Source: Clostridium oryzae
Lineage (GTDB): Bacteria > Bacillota > Clostridia > Clostridiales > Clostridiaceae
Direction of reading: 5' to 3'
Length of the DNA stretch: 64,000 nt
Assembly: GCF_002029235.1 (NCBI RefSeq)
Contig: NZ_MZGV01000005.1
Coordinates: 1-64,000 of the forward strand
Shown piece after piece: positions 63,580 to 64,000 of this stretch. Position 1 is the first letter of the stretch. Each line of letters opens with the position of its first letter. Under the pieces are notes generated by a model. It saw only the letters and a program-made list of their open reading frames with translations, was not told the origin of the DNA and searched no databases. The translations under genes and the position numbers were made by a program.

Positions 63580-63867
63580 CTATTCAATAATTTTAGGTAC
63601 AACTACATACTCCTCAAGGTTCTGAGGTGCATTGCTTATTACATCTTCTAAAGGCATGGAAGCTTCAACTTCATCTTCTCTATATTTATTTTCAACATAA
63701 TATGGATTTACTATTATATCAACATCATCCGTATTAAGCTCATTCAATTTCTCTACGTATGTCAAAATACTATTTAAATCTCCACAAAACTGTTCTTTTT
63801 CTTCCTCTGAAAAATTCAATCTAGCCAATTCTGCTACGTATTCTACATCTTTTTTTGAAACGGCCAT
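63580..63867 (-). CDS. gatC: Asp-tRNA(Asn)/Glu-tRNA(Gln) amidotransferase subunit C
   Basis: 95 residues, the small stabilising subunit. [20 protein letters not shown] and the mid-region [10 protein letters not shown] are typical; the conserved C-terminal LREDEV is here [10 protein letters not shown]. First gene of gatCAB; AAGGTG before the ATG. Confidence 0.93.
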   Translation of the reverse strand: MAVSKKDVEYVAELARLNFSEEEKEQFCGDLNSILTYVEKLNELNTDDVDIIVNPYYVENKYREDEVEASMPLEDVISNAPQNLEEYVVVPKIIE

Positions 63868-64000
63868 TATCTCACACCTTTCTAATAATTTTTGTATATA
63901 AACAATAACAATTTTACCACTACTTATACCGTTTTGCTATAGTAACCAGCACTTTCACCATACTCCGCCTACGAATCGTAAAAATATAATACTTACAGCA

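Overview
The window is low-GC DNA from a Clostridium-type Firmicute, probably Clostridium sensu stricto. The evidence is a Spo0E-type sporulation phosphatase, GatCAB, AGGAGG-type ribosome sites, a CYP152-type P450 of the kind known from solventogenic clostridia, a GlcT/ptsG unit, and many ABC drug or peptide exporters with MarR, PadR, GntR and TetR regulators. I cannot name the species from sequence alone.

Left part (1-22 kb): small accessory enzymes (phosphotransferase, Rpn-type nuclease, GNAT, NUDIX). Four copies of a short intergenic unit lie between them; three keep a matching promoter and all four end in a C- or U-rich terminator hairpin, which reads as a multicopy small-RNA family. Then come glcT-ptsG with its RNA antiterminator, a guaB whose active-site residues match the Tritrichomonas foetus IMP dehydrogenase numbering, two ABC-2 exporter operons (GntR- and PadR-controlled, the latter with three matching operators), a GH73 lysin, a Spo0E phosphatase and a PHP phosphatase.

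Middle part (22-34 kb): P450 peroxygenase; a MarR-controlled heterodimeric exporter, one half of which carries an approximately 540-residue repetitive extracellular insertion; tRNA-Arg; MATE exporter with TetR; a Bfd-like [2Fe-2S] protein.

Core of interest (34.9-52 kb): a probable peptide-signalled system. A C39-like peptidase, a 39-residue Phr-like signal peptide gene and a divergent XRE-TPR (RRNPP-type) regulator lie next to an FtsX-type ABC exporter with a two-component system. They are followed by an eight-gene RiPP operon: two SPASM radical SAM enzymes, two homologous three-cysteine precursor peptides, an ABC ATPase plus FtsX-type permease, an S8 protease and an ABC exporter. The signal-peptide promoter and the RiPP-operon promoter share an approximately 46-nt block. 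Directly behind the RiPP promoter is a frameshifted relic of a second signal-peptide gene. I infer that the regulator and peptide control RiPP production and that the operon captured a duplicated signal-gene promoter.

Right part (52-64 kb): a tRNA operon of 17 genes made by tandem duplication, then a conserved housekeeping stretch (phosphodiesterase, RdgB, HypE/AIR-synthase-like protein), an unknown 475-residue protein, a peptide-binding lipoprotein and gatCAB. Palindromic intergenic elements at about 4.8, 20.5, 30.5 and 57.7 kb share modules and are probably non-autonomous repeats.
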